From positions 226,288 to 290,287 of the forward strand of contig KQ965737.1 in assembly GCA_001574975.1 (NCBI GenBank): 64,000 nucleotides of DNA. The letters are read 5' to 3'. How positions within the stretch are numbered: position 1 is the stretch's first letter; every line of letters starts with the position of its first letter. The stretch comes from Gonapodya prolifera JEL478 (taxonomy: Eukaryota; Monoblepharomycota; Monoblepharidomycetes; Monoblepharidales; Gonapodyaceae). A program made the translations under genes and the position numbers. This document shows positions 51,301 through 61,412 of this stretch, piece after piece. The notes below the pieces were generated by a model. The model searched no databases, was not told the origin of the DNA, and saw only the letters and a list, made by a program, of their open reading frames with translations.

Positions 51301-52121
51301 GTGTTTGGACCAGGGGCGGGGGAGTGATGGGTCGTGGGGCTGGCGGGGGGATGACATTGTGTCTCTTGGTTAGCATATTGTCTTTCCTTGTATTCGCTCC
51401 ACGAGGAACAGTCCGCTTCGCGGATCACTCGCCTCTGGCGGACTGCAACGCTCCGCTAATACAATCCCGCTTTGCCGTTCATACAATCCTGCTTCGCGGA
51501 AAATTTCAATCCGCGTGAGTATTCCGCTTCGCGGGTCACTCGCCTCCGGCGGGAATATGCGCTGTGTGCTGTCATTCGCGCTTCGCGCAGATCATTCGAC
51601 ACACCCGCCCCGCGAGTGTACACCACTCCGCGGGGTATTCGCCTCAGGCGGACGTCTCGCTTCGCTCGACAGCCTCGGTCAGTGCCTAGCGGCGCTTAGG
51701 CCTCGGGCTCTCTCCTCCGGCCTGTGCAGACCTCCGTCGGTCACGGGGCTCGTACTCACAGATTTAGCAAACTCGACGACAATCTTTGACGTGTCAATGT
51801 AGGTGTTGTTGAAGTACTCGACGGCAGCCCTGGCCTCGCTCTCCGATGCGTACCCAATGTACCCGAATCTCCGGAAGACGCCGTCTCTGGAAGGGGCGTG
51901 GACGGGGAGAGAGAGATGGACAAAGGGCAGAGAGGGAAGAGCAGAAGAGAAAGAAATATTAGGGCTATTACAAGAAAGAAAAGAGGAGCGAGAGGGGAAT
52001 GCACCCACTTTGACGACACCAGCTTCGCGTCCGTGACGGTCCCCTTTGCGCCAAACGTGTCTCTGAATCGCTCGCTGCTCATGTGCTTGGGCAGATTCTT
52101 GACGATCACGCGGCTGCCCAT
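48359..52121 (-). CDS. MRD1: Mrd1/RBM19, five-RRM ribosome biogenesis factor
   Basis: Nucleolar RNA-binding protein needed for early 35S pre-rRNA cleavages in the small-subunit processome. ATG 52121 begins [20 protein letters not shown] (RRM1), which continues after an intron as [21 protein letters not shown] long disordered Ala/Glu/Lys linker follows (50350-51330; starts [14 protein letters not shown]). RRM2 is [20 protein letters not shown], then across an intron that happens to stay open, [20 protein letters not shown]. Next come WNTLFMN and [20 protein letters not shown], the Mrd1 linker helix. RRM3 is [23 protein letters not shown]4 [20 protein letters not shown] with [20 protein letters not shown], and RRM5 [20 protein letters not shown] with [20 protein letters not shown]. 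The C-terminus ends GGGSESD at 48359. One intron (about 51338-51762) is several times longer than the others and carries the hairpin repeats described separately. GC-rich coding sequence compared with neighbours. Confidence 0.92.
51411..51700. repeat. Cluster of GC-rich double-hairpin repeats inside an MRD1 intron
   Basis: Repeated units each form two small stem-loops: CCGC-TTC-GCGG followed by CGCC-TCY-GGCG. Clear units are at 51411-51442 and 51521-51556, with the outer arms also complementary (gtccgc with gcggac; attcccgc-like arms in the second). Degenerate copies lie at about 51488-51515 (gcttcgcgg only), 51584-51598 (gcgcttcgcgc), 51626-51652 (ccgcggggtattcgcctcaggcgg) and 51656-51669 (tcgcttcgctcga). 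The form matches the double-hairpin elements known from mitochondrial genomes of chytrid-group fungi; here they lie in a nuclear intron on the evidence of the flanking MRD1 exons. Confidence 0.75.
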
Positions 52122-52235
52122 TCTTGCGCTGTCTCTCTCCGGGGGAGTGGGTGGGTGTGTGCTTCGGTCGATCAGAGCTCAGAAAAGAGAAACTTGGTGC
52201 ACGGGCCATTCTCTTTTTGCTCGTCAACTATACTA

Positions 52236-53041
52236 ACTTTAGCAAGAATAGAAAATATCGGGGCTTGATATAGTAATTCAAACCTGGTCGGCATGAATTA
52301 GGTTAGGAACTCGTTCAAGTGTTCAAGTTCTCTTTGGACCGAGGGGAGCATCTGAACATGGACATGCAGCGGCAACATATACAATATATGTGTCCACAGC
52401 TAAATAAGGCGCGTCCACGAAGTTAGGAGGTTGGAGAGAGTAGCGCCGTCCTGTGACATGACCCCCTCATGTCAAGCGTCTTGCTGCTTGCTTGTATGTA
52501 CCGCTGCAAATCTCAGGCGCCGTCGTGGGGTGATCCCTGATTGGTGCTTGGGTTGTGTGGTGAGCCGAGTTAGGTCCTAGGTCCCCTTCGGGGCATTGGA
52601 CTTTGCACGCATGTTCCTCTGTTCGTGATCGAAACCTCCAACCTGGGGAGAATCCCAGCACAAAGGGGCAAAATCTCTTTCCTGAGATGTCTTTGCCGTG
52701 GATTCCGCTCAATTTCGAATCAACGGAATGTGGGGAAGGGGTGGGGGGTCCTGGGACTGGCACAACGGTAACTCACTGTACCCGAGACCAACAAATCTCC
52801 TTTTCTCCGATCATCAAACATCTTAAATACGCTATTTAAGTTCCCATTTTAATGGAAGGTGCGGGGGATTTAGCAACACCGGAAGAAAGCGACAGCAACG
52901 GGAGAAAGAAAGCGATACCGACGGGCTCACCTCAGGACCAGACTAGATAACGAAGGGCTCATCTCAGAACCAGACTTCCAATGACTACATTGGCACTCAA
53001 TCGCTTTCCCATCTCATCCGGGCGTTTGTCAAGATGACCCT
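52236..53041. other. Gene-poor intergenic region upstream of MRD1
   Basis: No coding frame with sensible composition. A hairpin is visible at about 52572-52597 (outer gtcc/ggac, inner cccc-ttc-gggg). The rest is moderately AT-rich with two similar short stretches at about 52925-52945 and 52958-52980 (gggctcacctcaggaccaga and gggctcatctcagaaccaga), a small direct repeat. Confidence 0.4.
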
Positions 53042-53162
53042 CGTCCCGCTTCCAGTAGCCAGTGTCATCACGAACAATGTCAACTGATCAGATCACAGAC
53101 CACGCGTCCCGCTTGCACTTTTCATCACGAACAATGTCAACTCATCAGATCACAGGCCGCGA
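53042..53162. repeat. Tandem direct repeat, two units of about 60 bp
   Basis: Both units start cgtcccgctt and share catcacgaacaatgtcaact followed by atcagatcacag. Unit 1 is 53042-53104, unit 2 is 53105-53162. Differences are a few substitutions and a short length change, so this is a fairly recent local duplication. Confidence 0.8.
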
Positions 53163-53195
53163 GTGCGCCAGACGTTCTACATAAAGCCTCAAGAA

Positions 53196-53297
53196 CAAGT
53201 ATGAGGTAGACGTAACTTGACAATTAATGCAAAGGAAAGATAAATATGTACAATACAAGATGATGCAGACGCAACTTGACAATTGGTGCAAAGGAAA
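53196..53297. repeat. Direct repeat, two units of about 43 bp
   Basis: Units at 53196-53238 and 53256-53297 share the core acttgacaattnntgcaaag and end in ggaaa, with gtagacgt versus gcagacgc just before the core. They are separated by 17 bases. Confidence 0.75.
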
Positions 53298-53430
53298 CAA
53301 TACAGTAAAATCGATCTGATCGCCCAAACCCACACGCCCCAAGTCACAAATTGTCGTGCTTGCTGAAATCCCACATGTACGTCTCCACCTCCTATCAAAC
53401 AGCCGCACCAAACGAGTCCCATTTCCTACA

Positions 53431-53614
53431 CTCGACATCCAAAAACTTACGCGCGCCAGGCTCGCTATATCCCATATTTACATCGCCTCCTGTCTTCCAA
53501 GAGCTTCGTTTGAACAACCGTCCCATATGCCGCCGGCAGCCCTCGACATCCAAAAGCCACACGCGCCACGATCGTTATATCCACATATTTACACTGCCTC
53601 CTGCCTTCCAAGAG
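53431..53614. repeat. Degenerate direct repeat, two units of about 73 bp
   Basis: Units at 53431-53503 and 53542-53614 both begin ctcgacatccaaaa and end cctnccttccaagag-like sequence, with atatccnatatttacan in the middle. The second unit abuts the 3' side of the RS-rich gene. Together with the two repeats upstream this makes a 570-bp stretch built by successive short duplications. Confidence 0.75.
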
Positions 53615-53692
53615 TTTAACCAGCAGTAGCAGCACGTGTCCCATATTCCGAATAAGATCTCTTCATTTTCCGTCGCTCGCCCATCTCCTCCC

Positions 53693-55497
53693 TCACACCC
53701 GCCCCACGAGTCTCTTGAACCAACCGGCCACCGCTTGTGGCCATCGCCAAAGTCTGTTCCCTCCCGGCAGAGCGGCTCGCGTTGCGACTGGAGGGGGGGT
53801 GGTTGTGGCGGGAGGATTGGGGATTTCAACCACGGGCACGCCCTGGGAGCTCTCAGGCTCCGACGACGACTCTGCTCCGCGTAATTGCGGCACACTGGGT
53901 CCATCGATGGCTTGCTGGACCGGGTCGTCGAGGGCTGGCACTGGCGACGGTGCGGGTGGGGTGTCGCTTGAGCTCGATGTGGACCCGTCATCCTCATCGC
54001 CAAGCAAGTAGACAAAGTAGGATCCAGGAGAGTCCAGTCCGTGCGACGCCGACCCGTTTCTACGAGAACCCGATTGCGATGCCTTCATAGGCTGCCTGGG
54101 TGGTGATGACGACACTGACGCATAAAGCGCGGGTGACTCCGACCTCGAGATAGGAACATGACCTGCTTTTCGGCGACGGGACGATTTAGAGAGTGGCGAG
54201 CGGGACCTTCTGCTCCTGCGCGGCGATGACGACGCGGATCTACGTCCGGCGGGCGATCGGGAGCGGCCACGGCGGTTGGAGGATTGAGAGCGCTGTTAGC
54301 GTGGTGAGCGTGATCGGCCACTCCTCCCACGACGTGTCCGCGGAGAATGGGTTGCCGAACGACATTCTTGACGATGACTGTCATGGGAAGCGGAGCCGCT
54401 GGGATCACTTTCCCTGGTGATGTCCATGTCCGCCCCTTGTCCACGTCCACCTCCCGGTCCACGTTCACGTCGGCGTCAGAGTGTTGGCGAGTTCGCGTAG
54501 AGGGGACAGGCCGAGTGCGTCCACGACTCGAGGGTCGGTCCCTTTCCACCAAGGTCGGCGTAAACGGCGGTCACTGTCACTCGATGGGGTTTGGCGGCGT
54601 CGACGAGGAGGGGATCGGGTGCGGCGCCGGGGAGATCGCGACCTCTGCGTCCCCCGCGAATCCCTGCGGAACGGTACACGGCCGACGCGATGCGGACCGA
54701 GAAGGTTTTCGATGTGCCTGGTGTTGCAGGCAAGGAGCGCCCATGGTGAGATAGGGGACCAACAGAGGAAAAGTGCCATCCGTCAAACTGTAGACCATTC
54801 CAAACCGACACGAGCTCACTTTATGATGGGTGCACCATTCACGCATGCCCATGCCGGCGGTGTTTCCGGGAATCTGAAACAGAGGTGGTAAATGTGTTGT
54901 ACATAGAGGAGAACCAGATTACAACTAACGTGACCCCCAGTAACCACAGAGGAACCATGCTCCAACGAAAACACCCTTTGGACATGTAGCGAACTATGCA
55001 TGTTGAAATCCTATCCACATGTTCTCCGGGAGCCAAAATGGCAGGTTGACTTTCGGGACGAACATGTGCGTTTCCACAAGAGGAGCCCCCTCAACCCTGC
55101 ATGAGTGTATCATAACATGGCCCGGTGGCCCTGGGTTCCCAGAGGTCCCGATGATTCCGGCGACAATTATCACAGGTGGAACGTAGGGGAGTCGTTCAAC
55201 CTCTACCCACTCTCGCTCCATCGCATTTCAGGCACTAAGCGAGGCACAAAACAAGTGTCTGAGGAGAAACAGAATGTGACGCAAGAAGAACAGCACGCGA
55301 TGGGAGCGTTCGGGTTGTTCAAGATCCGAGACGAGTCTCCTGTTCCACGACCGATTCCACCACGCTTGCAAATCCTTTATGTGTTCCAAGAAAATGGAAG
55401 ATGAACCTGCCCCGGTGCCATCAAACTCACCTGGGGTTGGAGTTGATTGGGAACCGGCCTGTCCTACCTCCATCACAAATGCACAAATATAGTACAA
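53693..55497 (-). CDS. Unrecognised protein with RS-rich region (gene model approximate)
   Basis: Several minus-strand exons look coding, but the chain is not fully resolved. The 3' exon (53693 to about 54300, acceptor ctaacag) reads RSQSSNRRGRSRSPAGRRSA, then SSSPRRSRRSRSPLSKSSRR, and ends in a Pro/Ser-rich tail with WPQAVAGWFKRLVGRV. A further RS block, RSRSPRRRTRSPPRRRRQTP, is at about 54600. Upstream exons give MREWCTHHK with a gtgagc donor (54830), FSLEHGSSVVTGG (54950), and a hydrophobic/beta-like stretch VERLPYVPPVIIVAGIIGTS with HVMIHSCRVEGAPLVETHMF (55080-55200). The first likely exon has MEVGQAGSQSTPTP (55470) before a gtgagt donor. RS repeats are typical of splicing-related nuclear proteins, but no RRM, PWI or other known domain was seen, so no function is claimed. 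Confidence 0.4.
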
Positions 55498-56568
55498 TTA
55501 GAAGTCAATTCTTGAAGTTTATAGAAAACGAACAAATTGAATGAAGAGGAAACTTGGACTCATATATTAAATCTAAAAACGAGAATCGAAATCTAAAGTT
55601 TTGACCTCGCTATCCACTATGTATATCAAGATGACCTCTTTCTGAGAATTAATCGCCGCTAACCAGCCGCAAACGTATATCCAATGCACGTTTGAATCAA
55701 CAAAACAGGGAATCGGTCGTCAATGAGACGAAGTTTCGGAGCCGTGCAAGATTATTCGATCCACAGATGCTGAAGACAAGCAACTTCAAAGGAGCGAGAA
55801 AATTGGCTTTCAAATCGTCCAATTCAGCAAGATTTCGCTTCGCTCTTCATTGCGATGCAGTAAATCTAGTTGGATTAGAAGGTTCGAAAAGTAAAAGGTT
55901 CTGTGTGACCGAGAGCTCTTCGGTCGAAGGACGTCTCAAGAGTGCCACCACGTTTTGAGCGTGCGGCAAAACCTTCTCGTTGCACAATCAACAGAGGGGC
56001 GAGGAGAGTGAGACTCCCTCATGGCACTGTTCACCGACATAGAGCGCGCCGATGCGGAGTCTTTTCTGCGCTTTGGCGCATCCTCAAGACCCCCCGCGTT
56101 TCGACCAGCAGTGGAAACCAGAACACTGCATTTTTAAGGTCGTGGTTGTACGGTCAAAACCAAGCCAAGCACACAGAACGTTCAGTACGGACGAGGCGAG
56201 GCGAGAATAAGACAACTTGGACCAAGCGAAGTGCCCAAAATACCCAAGAACCTGGAGCGCCAAGAATGGAGAAAGAAAGAGGGAGGGAAGGGGCAAGAGG
56301 ACTGAGTGATGACCAGTGCAGAATTTTGCCCCGCAGGCAACACAACATCTCACACCCCCACCCCACAACTGCAATTTAACTTCCCAGCATGTTGTTATTC
56401 TGCAAGTGGCATATACATTTTGCGTGCCATAATCCTTAAGTCCACAACCCCCACCCCCGACCGCTCTCCGAGCTTGCTACAAAAGTCCAAGTATGCGTCT
56501 GTACCTGACATCCGAGTCACCGCCTCATGTAAACGTCCCCTCGACACAAAGCAATCAAAAAATTCAAG
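55498..56568. other. Intergenic region of about 1.1 kb, no gene supported
   Basis: Open frames on the plus strand (55692-55955 and 55942-56379) have poor composition, overlap without splice logic and match nothing I recognise. An AT-rich part (55500-55700) could hold the promoter of the RS-rich gene. The 3' part may be the trailer of VTS1. Confidence 0.4.
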
Positions 56569-59060
56569 CTATGTTCTCCAGTGCGTAATCACTCGCGGAG
56601 TCAAACGCCCAACAGAAAAAGTAGAGGCAAAGAGGACAGGGTGTAAGCATCTCCTTTGCACATCCACCCCCGCTTCAACAACGTCTGCACTCACATGCCT
56701 CTGAATCTCTCCCCTCATCTGCTCGAATATCTTGAGCATCTTGCGGCGGGCTCCCAGCGCCGTCACGCCCTTCATGGCAAGCTGCTCCTCGTTCATCATT
56801 ATGAGCTCGCGCCAGTCGAGTCCTTCTAGGTTGGGTATGTACTTGTGAAGTCGTACACTGCGGAGCCAGCCCGGGATGTCCTCTGAGGTGCCACGGTGGG
56901 CGGACAAAGACAAATCAGTTAAAGACCAACACAAACCAAAGAGAGCGCGGACCACGAAAACCCACTCGAAAACAATTCCAAATCAACGCCTTCTTGCTTC
57001 GTGTACCGATCCTTCTGTGGGTACCCGTACGTTGCACTCACTCCAGCGTACCCTTGATGCCCATACGCCGCCCCTTGGTGCTGCCTCTGCTGGCTGGGCG
57101 AGCGCTCGCTCAGGCTGGAAGTTGCGCCGCCCCCTCTCGATCTGGGTTCCAGATACCCGTCCACATCGCTCACCCCGTCCTGCCCATGCCACGACCCTGT
57201 CGAGATGGGCCGCCCGTCAGGTCCTGCCGCGGGCCCGGGGCCCAGGTTGGGGCTCCTGGTGGGAGAAATTGGCCGCTGGCCGTACCCGTGCGCCGGCGCC
57301 CCAGCCGACGAGGGCCGCAAGGTGAGGTTGGAAAGGTCCGCAACCAATGGTGCCTCCAGTTCGGACCCCATGTTGGACCTCAGGCCCGTCGTGGAGCCGC
57401 TCCGGCCTGTGCTACGAGGGGATGACATGTCAGCAGGCTGCAATCCTTGCGGGTACTTCCTTGCTCCTGGCGGTAACAGTCTTCCTGGCTCGAGTGCCAC
57501 CCACGCCGCTTCATCCATGGAGGACCGCCCAGGAAGTTCCAGATCCCCCGTAATGGGGCCATCGGTGCTAGCACCAATCCTTGGCGACCCAAGGGCGCTG
57601 TTCCGCGAGCCACCAAAGTTGGCCGTAGTTGGGGACAATGGCGGACCTCCGTCAAGACTCATGCTGTGGCGGTCGCCCGTCCTGAGAAGCTCCACTCCAG
57701 TATACGTGGAGCTCCGACGCACCGAGGGTGAGTTCCCGCCGCCCATGCCGAGTAAGCTCGCGGCGCTCTTGTTCAATGAAGATCCACCTTGAAGGTCAAC
57801 CATGTTGCCTGCGTAACTGCGAGTCCCATCATCGTCGCGTGACTGAGACTGGCTTTGGGTTCCTGAAACCACGTCGTGCAAACTCGACGGGCGACGGCTC
57901 CCAACTGGGCCATGCATGTTTGGATAATCGGCGCGAGGGGACCTGTCATAACCCGCAATGTATGCAGCACCTCCTCTTTCCTGTGCGTACACCAGTTGAT
58001 CTTCCACGACTCCCAAAGAGTGTCGATCGTGTGGTTGGCGGCTTGCCGAGGAAAACGGAGGCTGAGCGGGGGGCGGTGGTGGTGCAGTGGTGGACCACGA
58101 AGGTGGGCGCGGCACACCTTTTGCCGAGTTGGGACGATACGGGGGATCGGTGATCGGTGAAAGAGGTGAGAGCTCCCCCGCCGAGCTGGATTTCGGCAGG
58201 AGAGCAGCCGAGGTCGAAATTGGCGACAGAAGCGTCCGGGCCCCACCGATGCCTTTCAAAAAACACGCTTGTAGATAGTTTCTCGTATAAGGATAGTTCG
58301 CAACCAACTTACTCTTCCTCGGGTAGCCAGGCTCATTCGGTATCATCATCCCCGGTACATCAGGCTCGGAGGATATCTCAACCGCGGGCGCCGCCATATT
58401 CGTAGGAACCAGCCCACCAGCCCCAATCTTCTTACCAAGAGGGTCATCGAGGAGCCTTTGTTGGAGAACAGCCATCAAGAATCGCACTTGGACGATATCC
58501 GCGTGTTGTACGAGAGTGTATAGAGCTGCCGTCTTTTCGGACTCGACCAGAATTCCGAGCCACTGTTCTATTGCCCGAAGTTCCTCGAGAAACGCAGGGT
58601 CATGCGTTTGGGAGAGGTGAGATAAGTGGTGATCGTACTGGGAGAGTTCGTTCACCCATCTGGGGACAATGCGTGTCAGTTTGGAGCTTATTTCCAAAGC
58701 TCATAGCAAGCGTGCAAAGTCTTCCAGCACATGCCCAAGCCAGAGGAAACGACAGCTCAACCCTTTATGAACGAGGACTCACTTGTCAATTGCGTCAGCT
58801 TCCGAGTTCCGGTAGTGCTGCATGTGCGCGCGGACAACGTCCGGCTGCTGATAAAGCTTCTTCCCGTTTTGTCCTGGCATGACGAGGCTGCTCGGGCGCG
58901 TTGTGACCAGCGGGGATGGCGGTCCAGAAGGGCCGGAGTAATGGCTGCCATTGAGCGTCAACGGAGCAACAGAAACAAGACTCGCGCGGCCCATTGGGGG
59001 ATCGGCGGCCAGAGCTACGGTAGATGTGAGACCCCCTTCAAAGGAAGAGTCGACCTGCAT
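56569..59060 (-). CDS. VTS1: Vts1/Smaug, SAM-domain RNA-binding post-transcriptional regulator
   Basis: Binds Smaug-recognition hairpins in mRNAs and recruits Ccr4-Not for deadenylation. ATG 59060 starts MQVDSSFEGGLTSTVALAAD. The N-terminal conserved helical domain spans DAIDKWVNELSQYDHHLSHL, then LRAIEQWLGILVESEKTAAL and YTLVQHADIVQVRFLMAVLQ (58480-58800). A long Ser/Pro/Gly-rich disordered region follows (57050-58350). The C-terminal SAM domain, in a separate exon near 56710-56900, reads DIPGWLRSVRLHKYIPNLEG and ELIMMNEEQLAMKGVTALGA, then RRKMLKIFEQMR. That is the Smaug/Vts1 type with the RNA-binding ALGARRKML loop. The terminal exon may be spliced, so the 56569 end is approximate. An open frame upstream (59211-59549, LPALPQSAAIASTSGRG) looks coding but has no ATG; it could be an alternative 5' exon. 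Confidence 0.9.
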
Positions 59061-59650
59061 ATCGCCAGGTTCAAAAGGAGAAAGGTGCGTTGATGTTGTA
59101 AAAGTCGTCGTGTCCGCGGTCCTGCTACTCTCGTGTCTTAACGACTATCCTCGATGCCAAGCGGGTTTCAACAGGTATCAGTCGCTGGGTGTGGTACGCC
59201 AATATATAGTTCATTCGAAGGGGAGTGCGGCGACCCAGGGACCGCGAGCTCTCAGTCGCCGATGGCATCGTTGAGTAACAGATAAACTCACGGAATAGCG
59301 AAATCTTCCCCAAAAGTATGCCTCTGGGACAACCACGGACAAAAAGTGTAACGATATCGAACCACTACTCGGGCTCCACACAGCTCCAGTTAGCACGAGT
59401 TCTCGAGGGTTAAAGGTCCCTCGAGAGTCACTTGCAGGTCCAGTTCCAGCTAATGGTGGGGGCAATGGCCTTGTTCCGCGACCACTGGTTGAAGCGATTG
59501 CGGCGGATTGTGGGAGGGCAGGGAGGGCTGCGGTTTCGGGCTCACTCAAAAAGGCACAAATCCTCCTCTCCTCCGTTTATCAACTTTTTTTGATGCAGGA
59601 AAAGTGACAAGAAAGAAATGTTTTCTTTAGAATCTTCTGTGCACTCAAAT
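59061..59650. other. Gap between VTS1 start and YOP1 end
   Basis: Probably VTS1 leader and promoter. A coding-like minus-strand frame at 59211-59549 has no in-frame ATG and no ATG in the roughly 100 bases upstream of it, so either a more distant exon supplies the start or it is non-coding leader. Confidence 0.35.
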
Positions 59651-61060
59651 TCACTCCTCCCTCCCGACTTGTGTCGTTTGTCTGAGCCTCAAACCTTTGG
59701 TGGGGAATGGGCCAGTCGGATGCTCCGGAACGCCCATTATAGGCCTTGCGTATTCTGCCTCATTTTCCAAGGGCTGGTTTTTGTCGGAGGATGAAGGTCC
59801 AGTGTTGCTTGTGACTTGAGCAGATGACCCAACGAGCAAAGGATGAATCAAGCCATCATAGAGTGCAATAGCTCCCTTTTAAATAATTCATAGATTATTA
59901 TGAGCATGCCGGCAGCGTTGCTCAACTACTCACTTCAAATCGAGGGTGTCCCAGCCATACAAGGATTCCCAATTTCCCAAAGTACCACAGCGGAACAACT
60001 TTAAGGAGCAGTCTGTTGTTGTACAAGCGTCAGAGTCTAGTCGCGAAGGCAAGCAATTAGCGAACCCACTCTTCCCACACGTCATCCTCAACCAGATTGA
60101 AAAGGCTGTATGCCACGAGGTACGTGATCCATTTCTTGGTTTCTTTTTCGCGAACCCCTGGACTTGTCAGCTGTGGTACAGAAAGTGCATGAATTGCTGG
60201 GTACAATCCGATGACGTTGGTGAGGAAATGTGCACCACTGTCATGTAGTCAAAATGGTGAGCGACCGTTTCCACCTCTCCAACATCGATTCTCACATGTT
60301 AAAGTAGAATGTCAAAGCCATCAAAATGAAGAGAAGCGACGCTGTGTAGACTTTGGGAACACCCGTGAGGTACTCAAATCGCTGCAAATGCACTCATGTT
60401 CAGCCATGCTCAACGAACACACTCCAAACACTTCGACGGGGTGTACTTGCCCTCACAAAATAGAACTTTGACAGTTCTCTGTCTGTATTTGCTGCAATGT
60501 CGCTTACAGCCTTCTGAGCCCTTTTTCCACTTTCGATTGTAACGTTCTCAACGACCTCTGCCGTGCTTTTTGCCTTTTCTGTCGCAAAAGTTCCGAATTC
60601 TCTCCCCTTCTCAGCAACAGTGGTTGATTTTTCCTGAAGTAGGTGCACAGCCGAAGTCGTTGCGGTGCGCGCTTGTTCGGTGATGTCATTCGCTAGCTCT
60701 GCGACTCGCTCGCCAGCTGCGGAAACTCTCTGCTTGGCCTGCAAAGTGGCATCACGAGCCCTCGAGTATGCATCGGAAACGCCTTCGGAAGGTTCCGGTT
60801 TTAGCGCGCTGACAAATAACCAAGCGATAGCACAATCGGAGGGGTTCAGTGTGTTCCAGGCGACTGGAAGACATTGTGACCATTCTCCTCCACCGATTAA
60901 CCTACCTTGCTCTGAGTATGGACCGCGAGGGGGTTCCAGTGGTGTTTCAGGACTAGCTGCTCCTGCTGAGAGATTCAGGGGAAGGGCAAGGCAGTTTTTA
61001 AGCGCCCAAGAGCACAAGATGGGCAGGAATCGACAGACCGATTGTTGTACGAGCTTCCAT
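59651..61060 (-). CDS. YOP1: REEP/Yop1 (TB2/DP1/HVA22) ER-shaping protein with long helical N-terminal extension
   Basis: Membrane-curving protein of tubular ER. Exons: N-terminal part 60440-61060; 60301-60375 (RFEYLTGVPKVYTASLLFIL then MALTFYF, first hairpin); 60080-60240 (NVIGLYPAIHALSVPQLTSP and VREKETKKWITYLVAYSLFN then LVEDD, the family core); about 59940-60010 (LLLKVVPLWYFGKLGILVWL); and 59651-59875 (GAIALYDGLIHPLL and a polar tail). These match the TB2/DP1/HVA22 domain in order. Unusually, the first about 150 residues form an Ala/Lys/Glu-rich amphipathic stretch (ARDATLQAKQRVSAAGERVA, then VHLLQEKSTTVAEKGREFGT) resembling LEA/apolipoprotein helices. The start is inferred: ATG 61060 (MEARTTIG) joins through a gtctgt donor, which is non-ideal. 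The stop is at 59651. Confidence 0.82.
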
Positions 61061-61412
61061 CGGGTTTGTCGTCGCTGATTTGGTCGTTTTTGTGTTGCGT
61101 CACTGCTGTGGTTTGGCTGTTGTTATACAATAAATAACTCCAGCTCAGCAACCTCTTGCAATTCCACCCCCNCCCCCGCGCCGTGAATCAATAATAGAAG
61201 CTGAATGTATGACTATCAAAAATGCAATAGTGGGATGAAATTATGTAAGCTTGTGCTTAATCAGACCCAGGATCCCCTTGGAAAATCGTGCAATATGGTA
61301 TGGATAGAGAAGGGGGTCGGGGGAATGGTTGTGTGGCCAGCCAGTTGAGATAGAGGTGTTGAGTCCCCACTCGAATCTGCCGCGTGAGGTCTCAGCTTTC
61401 AATTCGCTCTGA
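61061..61412. promoter_or_regulatory. Divergent promoter region between YOP1 and VPS5
   Basis: Non-coding stretch of 352 bases between two oppositely oriented starts. It contains a C-run with one undetermined base (61172). It includes an AT-rich part (acaataaataact, about 61126-61140). No specific factor site recognised. Confidence 0.4.

Noticed and set aside
51147-51802. Plus-strand open frames across the MRD1 intron and linker
   Set aside because: They are mirror frames of GC-rich MRD1 coding sequence and of the hairpin repeats, with no independent support.
55692-56379. Plus-strand open frames of 88 and 145 codons
   Set aside because: Composition is erratic, there is no splice logic linking them, and no domain is recognisable; they read like chance frames in intergenic DNA.
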